DNA of 37,302 nucleotides from Eubacterium sp. CAG:251 (GTDB lineage: Bacteria; Bacillota; Clostridia; Oscillospirales; Acutalibacteraceae): NCBI GenBank assembly GCA_000436835.1, contig FR889117.1, positions 1 through 37,302 on the forward strand. Direction: 5' to 3'. Positions within the stretch are counted from its first letter, which is position 1, and each line of letters begins with the position of its first letter. The notes under the pieces were generated by a model, which was given only the letters and a program-made list of their open reading frames with translations, searched no databases and had not been told where the DNA came from. The translations under genes and the position numbers were made by a program. This document shows, in pieces, positions 1 through 8,267 of the stretch.

Positions 1-2
1 TG

Positions 3-33
3 AAGCGGTTTGAACGTAATGTTCAAACCGCTT
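3..33 (-). terminator. Hairpin terminator after the ATPase operon
   Basis: A perfect 13-bp stem (3-15 with 21-33) closed by a 5-base loop lies 12 bases beyond the atpC stop. Its position fits the end of the atp transcript. The U-tract that would follow on the minus strand lies outside the window. The inner part of the hairpin, TTGAACGTAATGTTCAA, recurs in the hairpin at 24723-24757. Confidence 0.7.
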
Positions 34-45
34 TGTCAAAGTATA

Positions 46-459
46 TTACCTAGTATATCTGCTCTTGACTTTGAGTCTTTCCATAGCACGGGAAAGATTA
101 GCCTGAGAGTGATAATATTCAAGAAGAGAATGCTTTTGACGAAGTTCCTCCTCGGCTCTAAGCTGAGCCTCTTTTGCACGTCGCTCGTTGATTTCCTCAG
201 GAAGCTCTGCCGAAATACAAACAAGCATTGCCTCATTATCAAGAAATTCAAGAAATCCGCTGCCGACAAATGCGTTAATCGTTTTACCATTTGCGTCAAC
301 AATTTTCATTTCACCGAATTCAATAGGAACAACGCAGTTTTCATGCATAGCAAGATAAGCCTCGCTGCCGCCGTCAAGCCTTGGAATAATCAAGCTTTGA
401 GCCTGACCGTCAAAAAACACTTTATTAGATGCAATTATTTTAAGTTGAAAAGTATTCAT
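46..459 (-). CDS. atpC: F1Fo ATP synthase epsilon subunit
   Basis: Last gene of the ATPase operon, 137 residues, the usual epsilon length. The first ~85 residues form the beta-sandwich that binds gamma and the c-ring. Residues ~87-137 (PEEINERRAKEAQLRAEE onward) are charged and helical, like the C-terminal hairpin that can inhibit ATP hydrolysis. It starts 9 bases after the atpD stop, so the two are co-transcribed. The segment around residues 30-50 (GSEAYLAMHENCVVPIEFGE) replaces the common GEIGILPGHAPL stretch with a divergent sequence, but length and position leave little doubt. Confidence 0.93.
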   Translation of the reverse strand: MNTFQLKIIASNKVFFDGQAQSLIIPRLDGGSEAYLAMHENCVVPIEFGEMKIVDANGKTINAFVGSGFLEFLDNEAMLVCISAELPEEINERRAKEAQLRAEEELRQKHSLLEYYHSQANLSRAMERLKVKSRYTR

Positions 460-468
460 ATAATCACC

Positions 469-1857
469 TTATTTTTCAAGCTTTTTTGCATTTTCCAAAA
501 CATCTTCAATAGTACCTGTATTAAAGAATGCCTGCTCAGGTACATCATCAACCTCACCGTCGATAATTGCCTTAAAGCCTTTAACTGCATCCTTAACGGC
601 TACATATTTACCCGGCTGACCAGTGAATGCTTCAGCAACGTGGAAAGGCTGAGACAAGAATTTTTCAATCTTTCTTGCACGGTAAACAGTAGTTTTATCT
701 TCATCGGAAAGTTCTTCCATACCGAGAATTGCGATAATATCCTGAAGTTCTTTATACTTTTGCAAATACTCCTGAACCTTACGTGCAACCTGATAATGTT
801 CCTCACCTACAACATCCGGCTCAAGAATACGTGAGTTTGATTCAAGCGGATCAACTGCAGGATAAATACCTTTTTCAACAATTTTTCTTGAAAGAACGGT
901 TGTTGCATCAAGGTGAGCAAATGTTGTTGCAGGAGCAGGGTCGGTAAGGTCATCGGCAGGTACATATACAGCCTGAACCGATGTGATAGAACCGTTCTTT
1001 GTTGAAGCGATACGTTCCTGAAGTTCGCCGACATCTGTAGCAAGAGTTGGCTGATAACCAACGGCTGACGGCATTCTTCCCAAAAGAGAAGATACCTCAG
1101 AACCTGCCTGAACGAAACGGAAAATATTATCAATGAAAAGAAGCACATCTTGATGCTCTACATCTCTGAAATATTCTGCCATTGTAAGTCCTGTTTCGGC
1201 AACACGCATACGTGCTCCGGGCGGTTCGTTCATCTGACCGAATACAAGCGCAGTTTTTTCAAGTACGCCGCTTTCGCCCATTTCTTTCCATAAATCGTTA
1301 CCCTCACGGCTTCTTTCACCGACACCGGTGAATATTGAATAGCCGCCGTGTTGAGTGGCAACGTTAGTAATAAGCTCTTGAATAAGTACGGTTTTACCTA
1401 CACCGGCACCGCCGAACAAACCGATTTTACCGCCCTTTGGATAAGGTGTTAAAAGGTCAATAACCTTAATACCTGTTTCAAGGATTTCAACGTTTGCGCT
1501 TTGCTCTTCAAATGTAGGCGGTTTACGGTGGATAGCCCAATGTTCTTCTTTGTCAAGACTGTCAAGTCCGTCAATCGTTTCACCTACAACATTGAAAAGT
1601 CTGCCCAAAGTTTTGTCACCTACAGGGACTTTAATGGCGTCGCCTGTATTGATAACTTCCATATCCTTGCAAAGACCTTCAGATGCGGCAAGCATAATGC
1701 AGCGAACACAGTTTCCGCCGATATGCTGACTAACTTCCATAACAAGCTTCTTGCCGTCTAATTCTACTTCAAGAGCGTCCTTAATCTTAGGCAATTCATC
1801 TTCAAACTCAACGTCGATTACAGGTCCCATAACCTGAACAATTTTACCGTTTTTCAT
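469..1857 (-). CDS. atpD: F1Fo ATP synthase beta subunit (catalytic)
   Basis: Catalytic subunit of the F1 head; three copies alternate with alpha and make ATP at the interface. It has 462 residues, normal for the family. Visible motifs are the Walker A loop GGAGVGKT at residues 149-156, the catalytic Glu region GERSREGNDL near 180, and LLFIDNIFRFVQAGSEVSSL with the Walker B Asp. The start ATG follows GGAGG at a 9-base spacing. It lies 13 bases downstream of atpG in the same operon. Nothing is unusual. Confidence 0.98.
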   Translation of the reverse strand: MKNGKIVQVMGPVIDVEFEDELPKIKDALEVELDGKKLVMEVSQHIGGNCVRCIMLAASEGLCKDMEVINTGDAIKVPVGDKTLGRLFNVVGETIDGLDSLDKEEHWAIHRKPPTFEEQSANVEILETGIKVIDLLTPYPKGGKIGLFGGAGVGKTVLIQELITNVATQHGGYSIFTGVGERSREGNDLWKEMGESGVLEKTALVFGQMNEPPGARMRVAETGLTMAEYFRDVEHQDVLLFIDNIFRFVQAGSEVSSLLGRMPSAVGYQPTLATDVGELQERIASTKNGSITSVQAVYVPADDLTDPAPATTFAHLDATTVLSRKIVEKGIYPAVDPLESNSRILEPDVVGEEHYQVARKVQEYLQKYKELQDIIAILGMEELSDEDKTTVYRARKIEKFLSQPFHVAEAFTGQPGKYVAVKDAVKGFKAIIDGEVDDVPEQAFFNTGTIEDVLENAKKLEK

Positions 1858-1870
1858 ACAAGGACACCTC

Positions 1871-2758
1871 CTAATCTTCTTTCATTTTTTGTGCCTTGGC
1901 ACCGGCGATAACCTCAGTAATTTCCTGAGTAATAGCTGCCTGCCTTGCACGGTTATATTCTATACCGAGACCTTTGAGCATATCCTTTGCAGCATCAGTA
2001 GCCGTTTGCATAGCCATCATACGTGCATTATGCTCAGAACAATACGATTCAACAAGAGCACCATATACGAAACCTGAAATATAGTTTGGTATAATATGGT
2101 CAAACACAGCATTCATACTCGGTTCGAACGTACATGTTTTATATTTGTTATGCTCTTCTGTTCTTTCAAACTTAACCTTCTTTAAAGGCAAAAGCTGTTT
2201 GATTTCAGCATCAAAGGTAACAGAATTAACCATTCTTGTGTAAACGATATAAACCTCATCAAGCTTCTTTTCCCTAAAAAGCTCAACTATCTGTTCGCTG
2301 ATAACTCTTGCTCTGTTAACATTAGGATTTTGAGCTGTATATTTGAAGTCAATATCGATAGGAATATTCTTTTTTTCAAAATATTTACGACCAACCTGAC
2401 CGACAACAAAAAGCATATTTTTATTATCGGAAAGAGCCTCTTTTTCTGCTATTTTGATTACATTGTGGTTATACGCACCTGCCATACCCTTATCGGCTGT
2501 AACAACGATATAACCCTGCTTTCTCTCCTGCTTTGGTACGTCCTCTCTTTCGTCAAAGTAAACGTTACCTGCGTCGGGAGAAAGCTCAAGGATTTTTGAA
2601 AGGCAATCCTGAATAGTATAGAAATAAGGCTCGGTATTTTTAAGGTCTCTTCTCGCCTTTTGAAGCTTTGAGGACGAAATCATATACATTGCGTTTGTGA
2701 TTTTCATAGTGTCCTTAATAGACTTCATTCTGGCTTGAATTTCACGAGCATTAGCCAT
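1871..2758 (-). CDS. atpG: F1Fo ATP synthase gamma subunit
   Basis: Central rotor shaft linking the c-ring to the alpha-beta head, about 295 residues. The N-terminal helix (ANAREIQARMKSIKDTMKIT) and the C-terminal helix (RARQAAITQEITEVIAGA) are the two coiled-coil strands that fill the F1 cavity. The ATG at 2758 is chosen because GAGGG lies 6 bases upstream; an ATG at 2761 overlaps the stop of the upstream gene by one base and is also possible. Translation is probably coupled to the delta-alpha gene. It ends with TAG. Confidence 0.96.
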   Translation of the reverse strand: MANAREIQARMKSIKDTMKITNAMYMISSSKLQKARRDLKNTEPYFYTIQDCLSKILELSPDAGNVYFDEREDVPKQERKQGYIVVTADKGMAGAYNHNVIKIAEKEALSDNKNMLFVVGQVGRKYFEKKNIPIDIDFKYTAQNPNVNRARVISEQIVELFREKKLDEVYIVYTRMVNSVTFDAEIKQLLPLKKVKFERTEEHNKYKTCTFEPSMNAVFDHIIPNYISGFVYGALVESYCSEHNARMMAMQTATDAAKDMLKGLGIEYNRARQAAITQEITEVIAGAKAQKMKED

Positions 2759-2760
2759 CA

Positions 2761-4782
2761 TTAACCCTCTTGATAAATCTTTTTAAATTCGTCAATTGCC
2801 TCTAAAATCTGCTCTCTGGTGCCATCCTCGAGCACTTTTTCCTGCTCAATTGTATTGACAAGCTGAGAGTAGTTTTCATTCATATAAGCAAGCATTTTAT
2901 TCTGGAATTTCTTAGTATCCTCCGTCGGGATATCAACAAACTTTCTGCCTGTTGCACCAACAAGAGTAAATACCATATCAGCAAGCGAAAGCGGATGACC
3001 GAGCGGCTGCTTAAGAAGTTCCATAAGTCCCTTACCGTAGGTAAGACCTGCTTTTGTTTCTTCATCAAGGTCAGATGAGAACTGGGTAAATACTTCCATT
3101 TCTCTAAACTGCGCCAAGTCAATTCTAAGTGAGCCTGCTGCCTTCTTCATAGCCTTTGTTTGAGCCGCACCACCTACACGTGATACAGAAAGACCGACGT
3201 TTACAGCTGGACGCATACCGCTGAAGAACAAGTCACTTTCAAGGAAAATCTGACCGTCTGTGATAGAAATAACGTTTGTAGGAATATAAGCAGAAACGTC
3301 GCCTGCCTGTGTTTCAATAATAGGAAGCGCAGTAATTGAGCCACCGCCGAGTTCATCTGTAAGACGGCTTGAACGCTCAAGAAGTCTTGAATGAAGATAG
3401 AAAACGTCGCCGGGATAAGCTTCACGGCCCGGACTTCTTTCAAGAAGAAGTGAAAGAGCACGGTAAGCTACTGCGTGCTTACTTAAATCATCATATACAA
3501 TAAGGCAATCTTTGCCCTGATACATAAAGTATTCGGCAATTGCTGTTGCGGCATACGGTGAAATATACTGAAGTGAAGCAGGCTCGCTTGCTGTTGAGCA
3601 AACAACGATTGTATAATCCATTGCACCTGCTTTTTCAAGTGTATTTACAAGCTTGGCAACGCTTGACGCCTTTTGACCGATTGCGTTATAGATACAAATT
3701 ACATCCTTACCCTTTTGGTTAAGAATTGTATCAAGTGCAATAGAAGTCTTACCTGTCTGCCTATCACCGATGATAAGCTCACGCTGACCTCTGCCGATTG
3801 GGAACATTGAGTCAATTGAAAGAATACCTGTTGCAAGCGGAGTATCAACACTCTGACGGTCAACAATTGACGGTGCCGGCTGCTCAACAGGACGATATCC
3901 GTCAGCCTTAATTTCACCCTTACCGTCGATAGGCTCACCGAGTGAATTAACAATTCTACCGATAAAGCCATCGCCTACAGGCACACCTGCTTTTTTATGT
4001 GTTCTTTTAACCTTTGTACCCTGTTCAACACCTGTATCGGAGTCAAAAAGAATTACGCCGATTTGATGTCTTTTAATATCCTGAACCATGCCCTTAACGC
4101 CGTTTTCAAATACAACGATTTCGCCGTACATTGCATGGTCAAGACCGTGGATAGTAGCAATTCCGTCACCTACACGAATAACAGTACCGATTTCCTCGCT
4201 GTTAGTTCTAAGTTCAAAATCATTAATATCCTTTTTCAAAACCGCAAGAACATTTTCGCTTGTTACAGCGCCGTTTCTTGCAGAATTCATAACCTTTTGC
4301 TTAATACCGTCAAGCTTTTTCTTAATTGAAAAGTCAAACTGCTTGTCGCCGAGCGTTACGATAAAGCCGCCGATAAGTGAATCATCCTTAACAACCTTGA
4401 TTACGGCATCATTTGCATTTTCCTGCTTGCAAACAAATTCCTTAATGCCCTTTAACTGTTCGTCATCAGGCTCTGTTACGCAGGTAATTGTTGCCTCTGC
4501 AACATTGTTTTGCTTGTTGAGTTGTGAGATATAAGCCTCAACAATTTCGCCTAAGCTGTCAATCTTTCCGCTTGCTGCAAGCTCTGCCACAAAATCATTA
4601 ACAGACGGGGCAAAAAGCTCCTTACAAACGTTTTTCTTTTCCTCAAGAGTAACGTTAGGGTCGTTAAAAATTTCTTTGAGCTCAGCATTGGATTTAACAG
4701 TATTTAAAGCTTCTTCCAAGCTTGACACACTTGCGTGAGCAGAAAACAGTGCGTCAAGATATTTTTCAATATTTTGAATCAT
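2761..4782 (-). CDS. atpHA: F1Fo ATP synthase delta-alpha fusion protein
   Basis: One uninterrupted reading frame of 673 residues carries two ATPase subunits. Residues 1-~165 are a full delta subunit (stator cap, OSCP homologue): an N-terminal helical part and the C-terminal signature SLIGGFIVTLGDKQFDFSIK (135-154). After a short linker (~163-176), residues ~177-673 are a full alpha subunit: EEIGTVIRVGDGIATIHGL near 197-213, Walker A GDRQTGKT at 339-346, then DDLSKHAVAYR and a complete C-terminal domain. Separate delta (~180) and alpha (~500) chains are the rule. The stop of atpF and this ATG overlap by one base. No other delta or alpha gene is in the operon. The only Met near the junction, M165, has a poor ribosome site (AAGG 2 bases away), so separate alpha synthesis by internal initiation is not obvious. 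Confidence 0.95.
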   Translation of the reverse strand: MIQNIEKYLDALFSAHASVSSLEEALNTVKSNAELKEIFNDPNVTLEEKKNVCKELFAPSVNDFVAELAASGKIDSLGEIVEAYISQLNKQNNVAEATITCVTEPDDEQLKGIKEFVCKQENANDAVIKVVKDDSLIGGFIVTLGDKQFDFSIKKKLDGIKQKVMNSARNGAVTSENVLAVLKKDINDFELRTNSEEIGTVIRVGDGIATIHGLDHAMYGEIVVFENGVKGMVQDIKRHQIGVILFDSDTGVEQGTKVKRTHKKAGVPVGDGFIGRIVNSLGEPIDGKGEIKADGYRPVEQPAPSIVDRQSVDTPLATGILSIDSMFPIGRGQRELIIGDRQTGKTSIALDTILNQKGKDVICIYNAIGQKASSVAKLVNTLEKAGAMDYTIVVCSTASEPASLQYISPYAATAIAEYFMYQGKDCLIVYDDLSKHAVAYRALSLLLERSPGREAYPGDVFYLHSRLLERSSRLTDELGGGSITALPIIETQAGDVSAYIPTNVISITDGQIFLESDLFFSGMRPAVNVGLSVSRVGGAAQTKAMKKAAGSLRIDLAQFREMEVFTQFSSDLDEETKAGLTYGKGLMELLKQPLGHPLSLADMVFTLVGATGRKFVDIPTEDTKKFQNKMLAYMNENYSQLVNTIEQEKVLEDGTREQILEAIDEFKKIYQEG

Positions 4783-5264
4783 TATTTATCACTGCTTTCA
4801 TTTAAAAATTGGTCGTAGAGCATTTTATTTGTTTCCGGAGAAACTTCCTTTTCAACAACCTTGGTTGCTGCCTGCATAGCAAGCTCTGCAATTTCCTGCT
4901 TAACTGCAAGACGTGCCTTTTCGCTTTCAAGCTCAGATGCCTTTTTAGCATCCTGCTTAATCTTAACTGCATCGTCGTTTGCACGTGCAACGATTTTGTC
5001 ATACTCGCCTTTAGCATTATTTCTTGCCTCGGCGATTATAGCCTTCTTTTCATCTTCTACGCCTGAGAGCTGTGACTGATATTCAGCCTGTAACTCCCCA
5101 GCTTTTTTCTCTTTATCTTCAGCAGCCTTGAACTGACCTTCAATCAATTCCTTACGCTTATCAAGTGTTTTCTTAATTGGTTTAAATAAAAACAGTTTCA
5201 TAAGCACAAAAAAGATAATAAGGTTTATCAAGGTCCAAAGAATATTTATGTCAAATTTTAACAT
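4782..5264 (-). CDS. atpF: F1Fo ATP synthase subunit b
   Basis: Peripheral stalk subunit, 160 residues, typical length. A single N-terminal membrane helix (about residues 7-27, ILWTLINLIIFFVLMKLFLF) is followed by a long, highly charged, Ala-rich coiled coil that dimerises and reaches up to the delta domain. The gene sits between the c-ring gene and the delta-alpha fusion and overlaps the latter by one base. In this organism its partner on F1 must be the N-terminal delta domain of the fusion. Confidence 0.96.
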   Translation of the reverse strand: MLKFDINILWTLINLIIFFVLMKLFLFKPIKKTLDKRKELIEGQFKAAEDKEKKAGELQAEYQSQLSGVEDEKKAIIAEARNNAKGEYDKIVARANDDAVKIKQDAKKASELESEKARLAVKQEIAELAMQAATKVVEKEVSPETNKMLYDQFLNESSDK

Positions 5265-5309
5265 TAATTATGGTCCTTTCTCATCAAACTGTTTTGATTA
5301 AAAACTGTT

Positions 5310-5537
5310 TTATTTAACCAAGAAAATAATCATAATACAAGCTACAAGTCCGTAAATAGCTGTTGCTTCAGAAAGAGCAGCACCAAGGATAAGAGTTGTA
5401 CGAATCTGGCCGGCCATTTCCGGCTGACGAGCGATAGCCTCAACGGCTTTACCTGTAGCGATACCGATACCGATACCTGCACCGAGTGCACAAATAAGAG
5501 CAATACCTGCACCGATAGCAATAACTGAACCTGTCAT
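5310..5537 (-). CDS. atpE: F1Fo ATP synthase subunit c (rotor ring)
   Basis: Rotor ring proteolipid of 75 residues: two membrane helices joined by the polar loop ARQPE (36-40). The ion-binding carboxylate is E57 in LSEATAIYG. At the positions where sodium-binding c subunits such as that of Ilyobacter carry Gln and Ser, this protein has I24 and A58. By established structure-function knowledge this points to proton rather than sodium coupling, which is an inference. The helix 1 glycine pattern GAGIGIGIATGK supports tight ring packing. Confidence 0.97.
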   Translation of the reverse strand: MTGSVIAIGAGIALICALGAGIGIGIATGKAVEAIARQPEMAGQIRTTLILGAALSEATAIYGLVACIMIIFLVK

Positions 5538-5569
5538 AATATTAATCTCCTTAATAATTAAAAATATAT

Positions 5570-6373
5570 TTAAGCAGCTTTAGCCTGCTTTTTGTTCTTT
5601 TTACTTGCTTTTTTTATTTTTTTCTTTTGTTTGCCGGTTGTTTCCTCCGACTCCTCAACAGCTTCCTGTAAATAAAGGCCTGTTAAGAACACGAAAATGT
5701 ATGCTTGAAGTAAACCGTCGAATATATCAAAATAAAGACTGAATACTGTAGGTAAGAATATCGGAACGCAAGCCTTAATAAGTTCCATAATAATGAACGA
5801 ACCGATTACATTACCGAAAAGACGCATACAAAGCGAAAGCGGTTTGGTAATAACTTCCATTAAATTGATAGGAGTAATTATCCAAATTGGTTTAGTAAAT
5901 TCCTTCAGACGTCCTGCAAATCCTTTGTTTTTAAACGCAGTAAATTCTACAAGCACTATACTTATTATAGCAAGACACGCAGTTACCTGCATACTTTTTG
6001 TCGGCGGTTTTAATCCAAACAAACCTATAATGTTTGAAACGCCGATGAAAAGTGCCACACTCATAAGCCAAGGAATAAACTGTTCTACCTTTTCTCCCAT
6101 TATGCCCTTGAAAAAGTCTTGCGCTTTTTCATAAGCAAGCTCGAGCAATGCCTGACGCTTTGAAATTTCTCCTGTTACTTTGAGATTTCGGGTTAAGATA
6201 ATCGCAAGAACTGTCATTACCGCAATAATTATCCAGCTTACCACTGTTGCCTCATCGAAGCCGAGCTTAAAATTACCAATCTTAAAGCTGAAAACTTCTT
6301 TCAGTTCGAGCTGGTCGGTAAGTTCTTTTTGAAGATCCACCTTCATTAAAATAGTATCAAACGTTGCAGTCAC
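5570..6373 (-). CDS. atpB: F1Fo ATP synthase subunit a
   Basis: Membrane stator subunit forming the ion half-channels against the c-ring, 267 residues from the GTG at 6373. The essential Arg is R184 in LSLCMRLFGNVIGSF. Multiple hydrophobic helices span ~43-240. The C-terminus carries a lysine-rich tail of about 20 residues (TGKQKKKIKKASKKNKKQ), absent from most a subunits. The start is uncertain. A strong Shine-Dalgarno AAGGGGGTGA (6379-6370) overlaps the GTG itself, the first ATG is at 6346 with no ribosome site, and an in-frame ACG at 6364 has ideal spacing. By comparison with relatives the protein may begin near 6346. Confidence 0.94.
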   Translation of the reverse strand: MTATFDTILMKVDLQKELTDQLELKEVFSFKIGNFKLGFDEATVVSWIIIAVMTVLAIILTRNLKVTGEISKRQALLELAYEKAQDFFKGIMGEKVEQFIPWLMSVALFIGVSNIIGLFGLKPPTKSMQVTACLAIISIVLVEFTAFKNKGFAGRLKEFTKPIWIITPINLMEVITKPLSLCMRLFGNVIGSFIIMELIKACVPIFLPTVFSLYFDIFDGLLQAYIFVFLTGLYLQEAVEESEETTGKQKKKIKKASKKNKKQAKAA

Positions 6374-6394
6374 CCCCTTGTTTGTACTGTCGTG

Positions 6395-6423
6395 ATTATA
6401 CTACAATAAAAATGCGAATTCAA
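6395..6423 (-). promoter_or_regulatory. Promoter of the ATPase operon
   Basis: On the minus strand TTGAAT (6423-6418), a 17-base spacer and TATAAT (6400-6395) form a near-consensus sigma-A promoter. Transcription would start near 6388, leaving a leader of only about 15 bases before the coding region of atpB. Confidence 0.8.
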
Positions 6424-6687
6424 GTCTTTTTCATCCAAAATATACATATTGTAACACATTTCATTACTATTTGTAGTGTTGGACAAATTACACAAAACAA
6501 TCAAATTATATTTGTGCAAAAAGACAACAAACACATATCATATTTACCATAGATAACCGCTATAAGCATATTTTGCCTACAGCTTTAATATATCAACCAA
6601 TTATGAACAAATCAAGAACAAGCAAAAGAAATGGCAATATGTCACAAAAAAACGAATTCTGTTAAAAATTTTTGTTCAAAAATAGTG
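6424..6687. other. AT-rich intergenic region between divergent atp and proS promoters
   Basis: The 409-base gap between atpB and proS (6374-6782) holds the two divergent promoters at its ends. I see no gene in the 264 bases between them; the DNA is very AT-rich with short poly-A runs. No T-box or other riboswitch is visible for proS, since its predicted leader is only about 60 bases. Confidence 0.6.
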
Positions 6688-6716
6688 TTTACATCTTGTC
6701 TCTGTTATTATATAAT
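6688..6716 (+). promoter_or_regulatory. Promoter of proS
   Basis: TTTACA (6688-6693), a 17-base spacer and TATAAT (6711-6716) on the plus strand. It predicts a start near 6723 and a leader of about 60 bases. AAGGAG lies 8-9 bases before the proS ATG. Confidence 0.8.
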
Positions 6717-6782
6717 AAGAATTAAACGTAATTTAAAACTATTTTCTAAACTATCATTATCATATGACAAGGAGTCACAAAT

Positions 6783-8225
6783 ATGGCAAACGACCAAAAA
6801 AAGATGGTTGATTCCATCACATCTATGGACGAGGATTTTGCGAAATGGTACACTGACGTGTGCAAAAAAGCAGAGCTCGTTTCTTACACAAGCGTAAAAG
6901 GCTGTATGGTAATAAGACCTTACGGCTACGCAATTTGGGAAAATATTCAAAGAATTCTTGACGGTATGTTCAAGGAGCTTGGCCACGAGAATGTTAATAT
7001 GCCAATGTTTATCCCTGAAAGCTTGCTTAAAAAAGAGGCAGACCACGTTGAGGGCTTTGCACCTGAATGTGCATGGGTAACATACGGCGGAAACGAAAAG
7101 CTTGAAGAAAGGCTTTGCGTAAGACCTACGTCGGAAACTCTTTTCTGCGAACATTTCAGAGATGTTGTTCATTCTTACAGAGATTTACCTAAGCTTTACA
7201 ATCAGTGGGTATCGGTTGTAAGATGGGAAAAAACAACAAGACCTTTCCTTCGTTCAAGAGAATTTTTATGGCAGGAAGGTCACACTCTTCACGAAACGGC
7301 AGAGGAAGCAATTGAAGAAACAGAAAGAATGCTTAATGTATATACAAAATTCTGCCAAGAAGACCTTGCAATGCCTGTTGTTCAGGGTATGAAAACCGAC
7401 AGCGACAAATTTGCGGGTGCTGAGCGTACATATTGTATTGAAGCGCTTATGCACGACGGCAAGGCACTTCAGGCAGGCACAAGCCACTATTTCGGTGACG
7501 GTTTTGCTAAGGCATTTGACATTCAATTTTCAAATAAAGAAAACAAGCTTGCATACCCTCATCAGACATCTTGGGGTATGACTACAAGATTAATAGGCGC
7601 AATCATTATGACTCACGGTGACGACAACGGTCTTGTTTTGCCGCCTGCCGTTGCACCTATTCAGGTTATCGTTGTCCCTATCGCTCAGCACAAGGAAGGC
7701 GTACTTGACAGGGCTAATGCTCTTTGCGACGAACTCAAAAAGGTTTGCAGAGCTAAGATTGACGACAGCGAAAATTCACCGGGCTGGAAGTTTGCGGAAT
7801 ATGAAATGAAGGGTGTTCCCGTAAGAGTTGAAATCGGACCGAGAGATATTGAAAATAATCAATGTGTTGTAGTTACAAGGCACAACAGAGAGAAAACAGT
7901 AGTTTCTCTTGATGACATTTCAACAGTTATTCCTCAAAAGCTTCAAGAAGTTCGTGACGGGCTTTACAAAAATGCTCTTGAAAACAGAGAGAGAAGAACA
8001 TATAAATGCAAATCTACAGACGAAATCATAAAGGCGCTTGAGGAAAACGGCGACGGCTTTGTTAAGGCTATGTGGTGCGGCAGTGAGGAATGTGAGGACA
8101 AAGTAAAGGAAATTACAGGTGTCGGCTCTCGTTGTATTCCGTTTGACCAAGAGGAAATTTCAGACGTTTGTGTTTGCTGCGGCAAGCCTGCCAAAAAAAT
8201 GCTCTATTGGGGCAAAGCATATTAA
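6783..8225 (+). CDS. proS: Prolyl-tRNA synthetase, archaeal/eukaryotic-like (type 3)
   Basis: Charges tRNA-Pro with proline in the cytoplasm. Its 480 residues and layout match the short ProRS form lacking the editing insertion domain of long bacterial ProRS. Class II motifs are visible: RPTSETLF, motif 2 RWEKTTRPFLRSREFLWQEG, and motif 3 GMTTRLIGAIIMTHGDDNGL. An anticodon-binding domain follows (~285-400). The C-terminal zinc-type domain has Cys in CGSEECEDK, SRCIPF and CVCCGK, as in archaeal ProRS. It ends in Tyr, also typical of this type. The gene has its own promoter and is divergent from the atp operon. Confidence 0.96.
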   Translation: MANDQKKMVDSITSMDEDFAKWYTDVCKKAELVSYTSVKGCMVIRPYGYAIWENIQRILDGMFKELGHENVNMPMFIPESLLKKEADHVEGFAPECAWVTYGGNEKLEERLCVRPTSETLFCEHFRDVVHSYRDLPKLYNQWVSVVRWEKTTRPFLRSREFLWQEGHTLHETAEEAIEETERMLNVYTKFCQEDLAMPVVQGMKTDSDKFAGAERTYCIEALMHDGKALQAGTSHYFGDGFAKAFDIQFSNKENKLAYPHQTSWGMTTRLIGAIIMTHGDDNGLVLPPAVAPIQVIVVPIAQHKEGVLDRANALCDELKKVCRAKIDDSENSPGWKFAEYEMKGVPVRVEIGPRDIENNQCVVVTRHNREKTVVSLDDISTVIPQKLQEVRDGLYKNALENRERRTYKCKSTDEIIKALEENGDGFVKAMWCGSEECEDKVKEITGVGSRCIPFDQEEISDVCVCCGKPAKKMLYWGKAY

Positions 8226-8267
8226 TAAACAAAAATATTTTTTATATAAAACTACGGAGGTAGCATT

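Noticed and set aside
10..834. Long plus-strand frame of 274 codons antisense to atpC and atpD
   Set aside because: It is a shadow of real genes: no ribosome site and low-complexity composition typical of antisense frames in AT-rich DNA.
6717..6782. T-box leader for proS
   Set aside because: The predicted leader is about 60 bases, far too short for a T-box, and no antiterminator sequence is visible.
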